From Ipomoea triloba (lineage: Eukaryota > Streptophyta > Magnoliopsida > Solanales > Convolvulaceae): 64,000 bases of DNA. This document shows positions 1-9,204 of this stretch, in pieces. The notes under the pieces were generated by a model. That model made no database searches. It saw nothing but the letters and a program-made list of their open reading frames with translations, and had not been told where the DNA came from. The first letter of the stretch is position 1. The number at the start of each line of letters is the position of its first letter. A program made the position numbers and the translations under genes. The stretch spans positions 22,756,949 to 22,820,948 of the forward strand of contig NC_044920.1 in NCBI RefSeq assembly GCF_003576645.1, read 5' to 3'.

Positions 1-48
<48 letters not shown>

Positions 49-80
49 CAGTTCTCGTGCGGTGGGGTGTTTCCTGTGCA

Positions 81-380
81 GTTGTGCAGTGGCTTTAGGT
101 GCGTAATTTTCTTTTTAAGGTACGCGATTTTCCTTCTTAAAGTGCGTGTTTTGTATGCTTATGGTGCGTGAGTGTTAAAGCTTAAGTTGCGTGAACCTAA
201 AGCTTAAAGTGCGTGATTTTACTTCTTTAAGGTGCGTTGTTTTCTTTCTTAAGGTGCGTGAGCTGTTGAAACTTAAGGTGCGTCATTTTAAAATTTTAGG
301 TACGTCGTTTGCGTACTTAAGGTGCGAAGTGTATTCTCAACTGAAGGTGCACCATTTAAAAAATTTAGGTGCGTCATTTT
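81..380. repeat. Degenerate TTAAGGTGCG-type short repeats
   Basis: About ten irregular copies of a motif close to TTAAGGTGCGTNATTTT lie immediately upstream of the hAT frame; they recur at 1805-2104 because of the duplication. Clustered short motifs like these are common in hAT subterminal regions, which is an inference here. A similar motif in reverse complement occurs at 59850-60060. Confidence 0.6.
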
Positions 381-416
381 TTTTTGTCCTTTCTGTTAAG
401 ATTTTTAAATTTTAAT

Positions 417-1710
417 TTTTTAACTATTAATTCTTTACATAATTTAGGCAAGGATTTAATGGACTTGTACCCGAATTTGTATTGGACACCATGCGCTGCC
501 CATTGCATCAATTTGATGTTTAAAGACATCTTTGAAATTCGTCATTTTGCATTGGCGTACAAGTGGACTTTGAAATTGTCGGTGTACATCTATTCAAAGA
601 CAAAAATTTTGAATTGGTTGAGGAAGTATACTGGGAAGTGTGATTTGGTCATGTTTGCTAAGACTCGATCTGCTACAGCATTCTTGACATTTAAGAGGCT
701 TCACGAGTAGAAAAATAATTTGAGAAAATTGTTCAATTCAAGAGAATTTATCACTAGCTCTTACTTCAAGGAAGAATCAGAAAAAGTGTGTTCTAGAATT
801 GTTCAAATGCCGAACTTTTGGAATACAATTCTAGAGGCACTTAAAATATGTGGTCCATTGATTAGCACCATTCAGTTAGTTGATGGGGATGTTAAGCCAT
901 CAATGTGTAATATTTATCTTGCGATGGAGATCATCAAGGAAACAATTGCAAAGGCTTTCCCAGTATAAGAAGATGTTGGAAATCCTAGATAAAAGGTGAA
1001 GTTCCCAGCTTCTTCAACGATTGCATGCAGCTGTGTATTACTTGAATCCAGACTACTTCCAGTATAGTGGTGAGACACTGGTTTCTCCTACTGTTAAATC
1101 TCCAGAAGTTATTCTTGGCTTTTATGAGTATTTGGAGAGGTTGGTTCCAGATCAAGATGTGTATAAGAAAATTGCTGAGGAAGTGTCTACTTGGGAAGCT
1201 GGGCGTGGTTTATTTGGCTTGGCAATTGCTAAGAAACAACGTGGTTCTAAACCTCCAAGTTCTTACTTCTTAGACAATCTAACTTACAATTTTTATATAA
1301 AATCAAAATATTCCAAACTTTGAAAAATTTTCAAATTTTACAATTGATTGGTGGAATTCTTTTGGGAGCTCAACTCTACATTTGGAAGAGTTTGCAATTA
1401 AGATTCTTAGTCTCACCACTAGTCCGTCGGGATGTGAAAGAAATTAGAGTGTGTTTGATCATGTAAGTTAGTCAACTTATCATTTTTAAGTTATTAATTA
1501 GCAATTATAACATATTTAAGCACTAATTAATTTTTAATATTTTAGTTGCATTCGAAAAGGAGAATTTGCATCGAGCACATGTGCCTTAATGATTTGGCTT
1601 TCATTAAGTATAATAGAGCATTGAGGTGGCGATGGGAAATGCGAGATACCATTGATCCAATTAGTTTGGATCAAATTAATTTTGCTAATGAATGATTGGC
1701 AGGTATCACG
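417..1710 (+). pseudogene. hAT-family transposase, decayed, 5'-truncated (copy 1)
   Basis: The frames encode the middle and C-terminal parts of a plant hAT transposase of the DUF659/hAT-dimerisation type. Recognisable blocks are WTPCAAHCINLM near 477, the LHAAVYYLNP block near 1021 and the hAT C-terminal dimerisation region (LNDLAFIKYNRALR) near 1580-1640. The frame is broken by in-frame stops at 708 and 966, a shift before 1021, another interruption after 1323 and a stop near 1693. No BED zinc finger or N-terminal catalytic block is visible, so it cannot be active as read. Several stops sit where the family has Gln or Trp. Confidence 0.85.
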
Positions 1711-1722
1711 GATGATGCTAAT

Positions 1723-1723
1723 N
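1723..1723. other. Single-base assembly gap
   Basis: A lone N sits exactly at the junction between the two copies of the 1.7-kb duplication and just before the second (AT)n run. It looks like a scaffold join. Confidence 0.9.
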
Positions 1724-1724
<1 letters not shown>

Positions 1725-1772
<48 letters not shown>

Positions 1773-3446
1773 CAGTTCTCGTGCGGTGGGGTGTTTCCTG
1801 TGCAGTTGTGCAGTGGCTTTAGGTGCGTAATTTTCTTTTTAAGGTACGCGATTTTCCTTCTTAAAGTGCGTGTTTTGTATGCTTATGGTGCGTGAGTGTT
1901 AAAGCTTAAGTTGCGTGAACCTAAAGCTTAAAGTGCGTGATTTTACTTCTTTAAGGTGCGTTGTTTTCTTTCTTAAGGTGCGTGAGCTGTTGAAACTTAA
2001 GGTGCGTCATTTTAAAATTTTAGGTACGTCGTTTGCGTACTTAAGGTGCGAAGTGTATTCTCAACTGAAGGTGCACCATTTAAAAAATTTAGGTGCGTCA
2101 TTTTTTTTTGTCCTTTCTGTTAAGATTTTTAAATTTTAATTTTTTAACTATTAATTCTTTACATAATTTAGGCAAGGATTTAATGGACTTGTACCCGAAT
2201 TTGTATTGGACACCATGCGCTGCCCATTGCATCAATTTGATGTTTAAAGACATCTTTGAAATTCGTCATTTTGCATTGGCGTACAAGTGGACTTTGAAAT
2301 TGTCGGTGTACATCTATTCAAAGACAAAAATTTTGAATTGGTTGAGGAAGTATACTGGGAAGTGTGATTTGGTCATGTTTGCTAAGACTCGATCTGCTAC
2401 AGCATTCTTGACATTTAAGAGGCTTCACGAGTAGAAAAATAATTTGAGAAAATTGTTCAATTCAAGAGAATTTATCACTAGCTCTTACTTCAAGGAAGAA
2501 TCAGAAAAAGTGTGTTCTAGAATTGTTCAAATGCCGAACTTTTGGAATACAATTCTAGAGGCACTTAAAATATGTGGTCCATTGATTAGCACCATTCAGT
2601 TAGTTGATGGGGATGTTAAGCCATCAATGTGTAATATTTATCTTGCGATGGAGATCATCAAGGAAACAATTGCAAAGGCTTTCCCAGTATAAGAAGATGT
2701 TGGAAATCCTAGATAAAAGGTGAAGTTCCCAGCTTCTTCAACGATTGCATGCAGCTGTGTATTACTTGAATCCAGACTACTTCCAGTATAGTGGTGAGAC
2801 ACTGGTTTCTCCTACTGTTAAATCTCCAGAAGTTATTCTTGGCTTTTATGAGTATTTGGAGAGGTTGGTTCCAGATCAAGATGTGTATAAGAAAATTGCT
2901 GAGGAAGTGTCTACTTGGGAAGCTGGGCGTGGTTTATTTGGCTTGGCAATTGCTAAGAAACAACGTGGTTCTAAACCTCCAAGTTCTTACTTCTTAGACA
3001 ATCTAACTTACAATTTTTATATAAAATCAAAATATTCCAAACTTTGAAAAATTTTCAAATTTTACAATTGATTGGTGGAATTCTTTTGGGAGCTCAACTC
3101 TACATTTGGAAGAGTTTGCAATTAAGATTCTTAGTCTCACCACTAGTCCGTCGGGATGTGAAAGAAATTAGAGTGTGTTTGATCATGTAAGTTAGTCAAC
3201 TTATCATTTTTAAGTTATTAATTAGCAATTATAACATATTTAAGCACTAATTAATTTTTAATATTTTAGTTGCATTCGAAAAGGAGAATTTGCATCGAGC
3301 ACATGTGCCTTAATGATTTGGCTTTCATTAAGTATAATAGAGCATTGAGGTGGCGATGGGAAATGCGAGATACCATTGATCCAATTAGTTTGGATCAAAT
3401 TAATTTTGCTAATGAATGATTGGCAGGTATCACGGATGATGCTAAT
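1725..3446. repeat. Second copy of the 1724-bp direct duplication
   Basis: This copy matches 1-1722. Unlike the first, it continues past the break point into the C-terminal part of the hAT reading frame, so it is the copy joined to the true downstream flank. Confidence 0.9.
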
Positions 3447-3676
3447 GAAGAGTTGATGTTTGATGATGGAGATAGATTGACTTGGGAAGAAATTGCTAAG
3501 TTTTCGGGTGTAAATAAAACTCCTTATTTTCTTAGGCATGCTTTTAAATGAAAATAGAAGGTAGGGAGTTCAAGGTCTAAGGAAAAGGAAAATGTTCCCG
3601 AACGTAGACTAGTTGATGAAGATGATGTTGATGAAGAAAATGAAGAAGTATTTGAATATGATGGAGCTAGTTATTA
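2141..3676 (+). pseudogene. hAT-family transposase, decayed (copy 2, longer 3' end)
   Basis: This is the same broken reading frame as in copy 1 because of the 1724-bp duplication. It continues past 3446 with an acidic tail rich in Glu and Asp and ends in a stop near 3676, a plausible native C terminus. It carries the same in-frame stops and frame changes as copy 1. The segment holding the dimerisation domain is at about 3280-3430. Confidence 0.85.
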
Positions 3677-3904
3677 ATTTTGACAATTTGGATTTGGGTG
3701 ATGAAGAAGATGATTTTGAGATGGAGAATTGAATGATTGAATGATTGATTATGAATATTGAATATGTGATATTTTGATGACAATTTGACTTGAATGACTT
3801 TATTTTGATGACTAAAGATTGTATTATTATGACTAGTTTTTCTTATGCGTGATGTGCAAAAAATAGGTGCCCAATATTAGTATTTTGTATTAAAATTTTA
3901 AATT

Positions 3905-3924
3905 TATTTAGGGTTTAGGGTTTA
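3905..3924 (+). repeat. Short telomere-like motif
   Basis: Two and a half units of the plant telomere heptamer TTTAGGG occur in a row. The run is too short to be an interstitial telomere array and may be chance or a telo-box. Confidence 0.5.
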
Positions 3925-3944
3925 GAAAAACAATGATAAAAATT

Positions 3945-4345
3945 CCTAATTGATTCACATGTCTGACTAGTGCACAAACACATTATTAAATGCAAACCAC
4001 ACCATAAATAAATACACACATATATGTACTATAGTGCACACACACCACACTTATACATTGTACTATGCATATGATCACATTGAAATGCACACATACACAT
4101 CATGCGCCACTACCACCACGTAAAACAAGGATCAAAACCCTAGTTGATTTGCATACCTGACTAGTGCACACATACATCATTAGATGCAAATAACATCACA
4201 AGAAAATGAGCATGCATATGTACTATTGTGCACAAATGCTAAGTTTACAATGTTCACACACACCACATAAACACAAAGTACACATTAGGCCACAACGAGG
4301 TGCACACATATGACGAAAACCCAATTGCGAGGAACTGATAGTACA
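3945..4345. repeat. AC-rich spacer with diverged tandem copies of about 193 bp
   Basis: A block starting near 3946 (CTAATTGATT, then GACTAGTGCACA) recurs in diverged form near 4139, and a weaker third copy may follow. The stretch is rich in CACACA runs. No coding potential is seen. Confidence 0.55.
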
Positions 4346-4875
4346 CATGCATAGACATAGTGCACACCGGTATATTACTCCCGAAAACTGCATATATGTA
4401 TGTTAATCATAAATATAGACAATATTATATTAAAACGATAGATAATTAAATACAAAAAAAAAAAGCAACTTAATTCCATGGCTAAAAAAATGCAGAGGAA
4501 GAAAAATCCAAAATAAAATGAAGAAAGAACCCCACATGAAGGAGAGTACATCAACAATGAATCTTAATTTACCATAAATTCGACTCCTAAATCAAGCATA
4601 ACATTTGTATATAATCATTTTAGCCTTCAAAACACAAATCGAAATTACCAAAGCACTCCTACGTAAATAAAAATGTAAATAAATATGAAAAAAAATCATA
4701 ACCATACACAAGCTCAAGTGTGACAACCCAGATTTATCCATAGTTCTCACGTAAGAGATGATTCTCCTATGGATGAAGCTTTTCAAATTATTGAAGCAGT
4801 AATTTATTGTCACGTGCCATTATTAGTTTACCTTTCATGTGTTGTTATTTTTAAAATTTATTTGATTTCTTGTTC
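4346..4875. other. Spacer without recognised gene
   Basis: AT-rich DNA with only short random frames. Part of it, from about 4721 to 5050, may be the decayed 5' LTR of the Copia remnant that starts at the primer-binding site at 5058, but no second LTR was found to confirm this. Confidence 0.5.
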
Positions 4876-4876
4876 T

Positions 4877-4908
<32 letters not shown>

Positions 4909-4912
4909 TTTC
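4876..4912 (+). repeat. (TTTTG)n microsatellite
   Basis: About six TTTTG units run into a poly-T tract. Confidence 0.8.
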
Positions 4913-5057
4913 AATTGGTTAGCTAGGAGTCTGGGCATGCATGTGCATGCTTGTTTCTTCTTTTCTATTTATATTCCTTTGGATGATAGTGTATTTTGTG
5001 AGATAATCTATTATTTCAAGTTTACTTCTCTTTCAATTTGTTATTCAAATTTTTATA

Positions 5058-5069
5058 TGGTATCAGAGC
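5058..5069 (+). other. Copia primer-binding site
   Basis: TGGTATCAGAGC is complementary to the 3' end of initiator methionine tRNA, the usual minus-strand primer of plant Copia elements. The gag-like frame starts just downstream, as expected. Confidence 0.85.
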
Positions 5070-5362
5070 CAAATTAATTTTTTTTCTCTCCCTTATATAC
5101 TGAGAATCAAGTTGAAGAGTCTCATCAAGAGGCCACACCAACATCTGAAACAAAATTTGATGCAACAAATATTGTAAGTCCGTGTTATATTCATTCTGGC
5201 GAAAATCCTTCTTTGGTATTGGTTACCATTCCTTTAGATGGAATGAACTATCACTCTTGGAACATGATATGTAATGAAAACGACTCTACTTTCTAAGGAT
5301 AGACATGGTTTTGCAGATGGCTTGATCGTGGCTCCAAATAATGCTTTAGACATCATTGCCTA

Positions 5363-5569
5363 TAAGGATGGCAATTCAACCCGCCCCCGATGGGGAAAAT
5401 CGATCCTCGCCCCGACAGGGCGGGTTCAAGGAATTATTTCGGGGAACGGGGGCAGGGATGGGGAGAAATTCCCAATCCCCGCCGGGGACGGGGACGGGGA
5501 GGGTATTCCCTGCCCCGACCCCGGTTCCCCGTTTAAATATATAAATATATAAATAAATATATATATATA

Positions 5570-5633
<64 letters not shown>

Positions 5634-6043
5634 TTAATATATATAATATATATAAAATATAATAAAAGTTAAATTTAGAAACATTAAACAACTCCCAAGC
5701 GCTAAACATTAGACATTAAAATTTAAAAACACTAAAGATTAAAATTTAAAAACACTAAACATTATACATTAAAATTTAAAAATACTAAACATTAAACATT
5801 AAAATTTTTGAACGTTGTTTAAGGATTCAAGACTTAATTTCTTTTTCATAATATTAATTTTTTTTAAATTGCCATAATTTAAAATATCCCCGCAGGGACT
5901 CCCCATCCCCGAATAATCCCTGTGGGGACGGGGATGGAGAATAATTCCCCATCCCCGTCGGGGAACGGGGAATGGAGAGGGATTTCGGGGACGGGGACGG
6001 AGACCCCATTCCCCGGCCCCGCCCCGCCCCGTTGACATCCCTA
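5363..6043. mobile_element. GC-rich hAT-type MITE, 681 bp
   Basis: The ends read TAAGGATGGCAATTC and GACATCCCTA, imperfect inverted termini of the TAGGGATG type, and are flanked by the perfect 8-bp duplication ATTGCCTA (5355-5362 and 6044-6051). The subterminal regions consist of GGGGACGGGGA-type runs and the centre is AT-rich with a long (AT)n tract. An 8-bp TSD and these ends indicate an hAT non-autonomous element. It sits inside the Copia gag frame. A relative in opposite orientation is at 38380-39040. Confidence 0.9.
5549..5628. repeat. (AT)n microsatellite inside the hAT MITE
   Basis: About 80 bp of nearly pure AT dinucleotides with one GTGT interruption near 5574. Confidence 0.85.
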
Positions 6044-6269
6044 ATTGCCTATGATGGAGAAAACTTGTTCTCTTGTGCAATAACATGAGCATAATATTTT
6101 TCATTGTGATCTTGGTGGATTGGGTTTAGCCAATGGAGAAGTAGTCCAAAGTGCTTTTCTTGCAAGGACTACTGTACTAAAGCTGGAGATATAAATGGGT
6201 GTCAGCATGACACAACGAAAATTTGATAATTCTAATAAAATACGTATTTTCAATTTTTGTGGGTTTAAC

Positions 6270-6392
6270 GAGTTAATGACCAATTTGGTCCTCCGACTAT
6301 TGCGAAACTACCAATTTGGTCCTCCACTATCAATCTTACCAAATTAAGTCCTCAACTTTACGATTTTTACCCGATTTCGTCCTCCGTCTGTT
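6270..6392 (+). repeat. Left terminal inverted repeat of the MULE
   Basis: This 123-bp repeat pairs with 11641-11763 in inverted orientation with only a few mismatches. It contains the phrase TTTGGTCCTCC twice, a feature shared with short MULE-derived MITEs elsewhere in the window. Confidence 0.92.
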
Positions 6393-6493
6393 TTAGCCGT
6401 CAAGTGGAAGGGTATTTTTGGTAGTTCATGTAGGTCGCGCCATTCCCACCGGTCTAAAGCTAATGCGTATAGAATATAAACCCTAGGCAACCA

Positions 6494-7087
6494 TTGTTTA
6501 TGCCAATGCGCCATTCACAAGCAGTCTTCCATCTCTTCAATCCCATCCAACCTATGTATACAAGTAGTGAGGGGAGCATTGGCGATTTAAGAGGTCAGTA
6601 TGGAGAAGGAAGATCTATATGTTATTGTCACTGTGGCCATAGGTTGAAGGTGCGAACTTCATGGACAGATGATAATCCCGGACGAAGATATTGGGATTGT
6701 TCATTACATCATCAAGTGAGTTGAGTTTAATAGTTAACAACCCAGTTTTTTTTTAAATTTTTTTTTTTGTATACTGAGTACGTACTTTGTGTTCAGGGAA
6801 GGGGTGGTGGAGGGTGTGGATTTGTGAGATGGTACGACCCTCTAATGTGTTCAAGATCGAAGGTAATTATTCCTGGGTTGTTGAGAAGAATAAATCGAAA
6901 TGACCAAGAAATTGAAAGACTAAAAGCACAGTTAAGAGATACTCCTCCTGGCATGTTTCAGAATTTTTTTTCAAAGGCAAAGGATTGGTTGAGAATGTTA
7001 ACTATTTTGTGTGTTTTGGTAGCAGTGCTTATGTTCTGTAATTTCAAGGGTCAATGTGTAATGGTTGGGAGGCTTCCTTTAGCTTAG
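6494..7087 (+). CDS. GRF-type zinc-finger protein with coiled coil and C-terminal membrane segment, carried by the MULE
   Basis: Two exons are inferred, 6494-6715 and 6797-7087, with a GTGAGT donor and TTCAG acceptor that keep the frame. A start at 6500 is also possible. The product is about 170 aa. Residues around 45-90 form a GRF zinc finger: CHCGHRLKVRTSW, then RRYWDCS, then GCGFVRWYD across the splice junction. The DNA/RNA-binding role of GRF fingers is family knowledge. A charged coiled-coil-like stretch (INRNDQEIERLKAQL) and a hydrophobic segment near the C terminus (TILCVLVAVLMF) follow, the layout of many small plant GRF proteins. It lies inside the MULE, convergent with the transposase. 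Whether it aids transposition or is a captured host gene cannot be decided here. Confidence 0.82.
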
Positions 7088-7214
7088 GATTGCTACAATT
7101 GTAATTTCAGTGTAATAGAGGCTCTTTAGATTGGAAAAAAAATGGCTTGTGCTTCCTTGTATTGACTAATTGTTCAATGGAATGAATCCTCTTGTTGACT
7201 TCATTTTCCTTGTT

Positions 7215-7372
7215 ATTGTTAAATGCAATGTATGGTTAATTGCAATGAATTGTTAAATGGCAATGTAATGTATAAATGGCAATGGTTAATTGCAATGAAT
7301 TGTTAAATGGCAATGTATGGTTAAATGGCAATGGTTAATTGCAATGAATTGTTAAAAGGCAATGGTTAATTC
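7215..7372 (+). repeat. Minisatellite of GGTTAATTGCAATGAATTG units
   Basis: Three units about 50 bp apart contain GGTTAATTGCAATGAATTG, mixed with shorter AAATGGCAATG pieces. It lies between the two convergent MULE genes, just after the GRF gene. Confidence 0.75.
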
Positions 7373-7943
7373 ACTAGCAGAATGTCAAGGTTAAATGGCA
7401 AAGTATAAGTTATCAACTGCACAATTTGCTTGCATAATGTCAATTAGCATCCATAGATCAAAAAGGGCAAGTGTTTGGATACAATACTAAGCTTACATTC
7501 ACAATTCTAAGTTGTTCATTCTAACTAGCCATTAACAAGTCTAAGTTGGCATTCAAAAGTAGCAGTTGTCATCCATACATCAAAAACCATAATCACTTCA
7601 CCAAAAAAAGTAGTAATTTAACTCTAGTCTATATTAATTGGACAATCTGCACTAGTTTTTGGAAGGTTGGCCTTGTGCATCATAGTTGACCTGGTGTTGT
7701 ACTTCTTTTCCTTTGCTAACATGGCTTGGCAGTTTTCTTTTTTTTGGAGTTGTCCCATGTGTAGTCATGGCCATTCCATCTTGTTGACTGTTATGAACTG
7801 CTATGTCATCTAGTCCTACATAGAAAGCAATCATATATGAATACAAAATATGCAATGGAGGCTACAATAAGTAAGAATGAAACAATCCTCTATTAATACC
7901 TTGCTCTATACTATCTCCAACAACTGTATGCTCTATACTCTCT

Positions 7944-8027
7944 CCAACAGAAATCAAAGGATCAACTAAAAAAAAATAAAACAAACCAACAGAAATCAAA
8001 GGATCAACTAAAAAAAAATAAAACAAA
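7944..8027. repeat. 42-bp tandem duplication (1 of 4 in the MULE)
   Basis: Bases 7944-7985 are repeated exactly at 7986-8027. It lies in the last intron of the transposase gene. Confidence 0.95.
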
Positions 8028-8098
8028 AAACCAATGTAATGAGATTATTTTAGTTCAAATCAATCATCATCACCAACTATAATGTTTTTAGTTTCAAC

Positions 8099-8183
8099 CT
8101 GGAATTTGCCATTCAAATGGCAGTTGGGAGTTATCACCCTCTGGAATTTGCCATTCAAATGGCAGTTGGGAGTTATCACCCTC
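8099..8183. repeat. 42-bp tandem duplication (2 of 4)
   Basis: The period is 42 bp with a 43-bp exact match. It doubles a 14-residue block containing NSQLPFEWQIP at the end of transposase exon 3. Confidence 0.95.
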
Positions 8184-8856
8184 AACCTGCAATTCAATAG
8201 GAATTGATCCCAATTCATCAATTGGGATTTCTTCAGCTTCTACAGCAACTTCATGTTCTGTGCCTTCTCTTGGGTTTTCAGCTCTTACCTCTTCTGTTGG
8301 CACTTCAGCTTCACCAGTTTGTGGCTCTTCTCTTGCCTCTTGTATTGGCACTTCAGCTCTCCTCTATACAGACAATAAAAGATTATACAGAATAAAGAAT
8401 AAGCAAATTGGTTAGACTGTTATGAATTCCATCCTGGTTAGTGACAATTTATTACCTGAGGACACTTTCTAATGTTATGGCCTTTCTGTTTGCATAATGA
8501 ACAATGAAGGCTGACATGCTTTCTAGACATATGAATTCCATCCTTAGTCATTTCAGCTGCAGGTTTTTTCCTCAACTTTCTAGGCCTTCCAACCTTTGCC
8601 GTGTAGATTGGTAGTAATGGAGGCTTTCTAGTTGTTTGTGGCCAATCATGAGGCCTTGCCATTGGGTGGATATCACCAGAGTATGCCTTTAAGTAAGTCT
8701 CAACTGTATAGCATTGATCCACAAAATCATATAGTGGAGCCTTTCCATATTTCAGCCATAGAGCACATATAACATGCCTGCAGGGTATACCATTCAGATC
8801 TCACTTCCTACATGAGCATGTATTTGCAGCTAGATCAACTTGGTGTTGGTCATAAG

Positions 8857-8940
8857 CCCCCCTCACTTCAAATAACACAGCAGTACTTTGGTATCCCCCC
8901 CCCCTCACTTCAAATAACACAGCAGTACTTTGGTATCCCC
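8857..8940. repeat. 42-bp tandem duplication (3 of 4)
   Basis: Bases 8857-8898 are repeated exactly at 8899-8940, doubling a 14-residue block (YQSTAVLFEVR) just before the SWIM finger of the transposase. Confidence 0.95.
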
Positions 8941-9120
8941 AATACCCACCAGCTTGTTTCTCAAAAACCTCAACTTTCTTAGCAATATTAGGACATAATT
9001 TCCCTGTCCATTTAACAGCTTGCTGTCTATTAGCAAATAACCTCATCATAATAAGCTTCCTCACAATCTCTAGGCAATGTATAAGTGGTGAGTCCCTTGC
9101 ATCCAAGATCATTGCATTGA

Positions 9121-9204
9121 AGCATTCACACAAGTTATTAACAAGGACATCACACTTAGCATAGCATTCACACAAGTTATTAACAAGGACATCACACTTA
9201 GCAT
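9121..9204. repeat. 42-bp tandem duplication (4 of 4)
   Basis: Bases 9121-9162 are repeated exactly at 9163-9204, doubling the CDVLVNNLCEC block of the transposase. Confidence 0.95.

Larger units (their letters stand above)
1..1722. repeat. First copy of a 1724-bp direct duplication
   Basis: Everything from the (AT)n run at the window start to the bases before the single N at 1723 recurs, offset by 1724, at 1725-3446. I found no difference between the copies in the parts I compared, including both sets of broken transposase frames. Perfect identity and the N at the junction point to an assembly overlap that was not merged rather than a biological tandem copy. Confidence 0.9.

Noticed and set aside
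3905..3924. Interstitial telomere
   Set aside because: Only about two and a half heptamers, with no further units nearby, so a chance run is as likely.
7200..7400. CRISPR-like array
   Set aside because: The repeats are imperfect, contiguous minisatellite units in a plant nuclear transposon, with no spacer structure.
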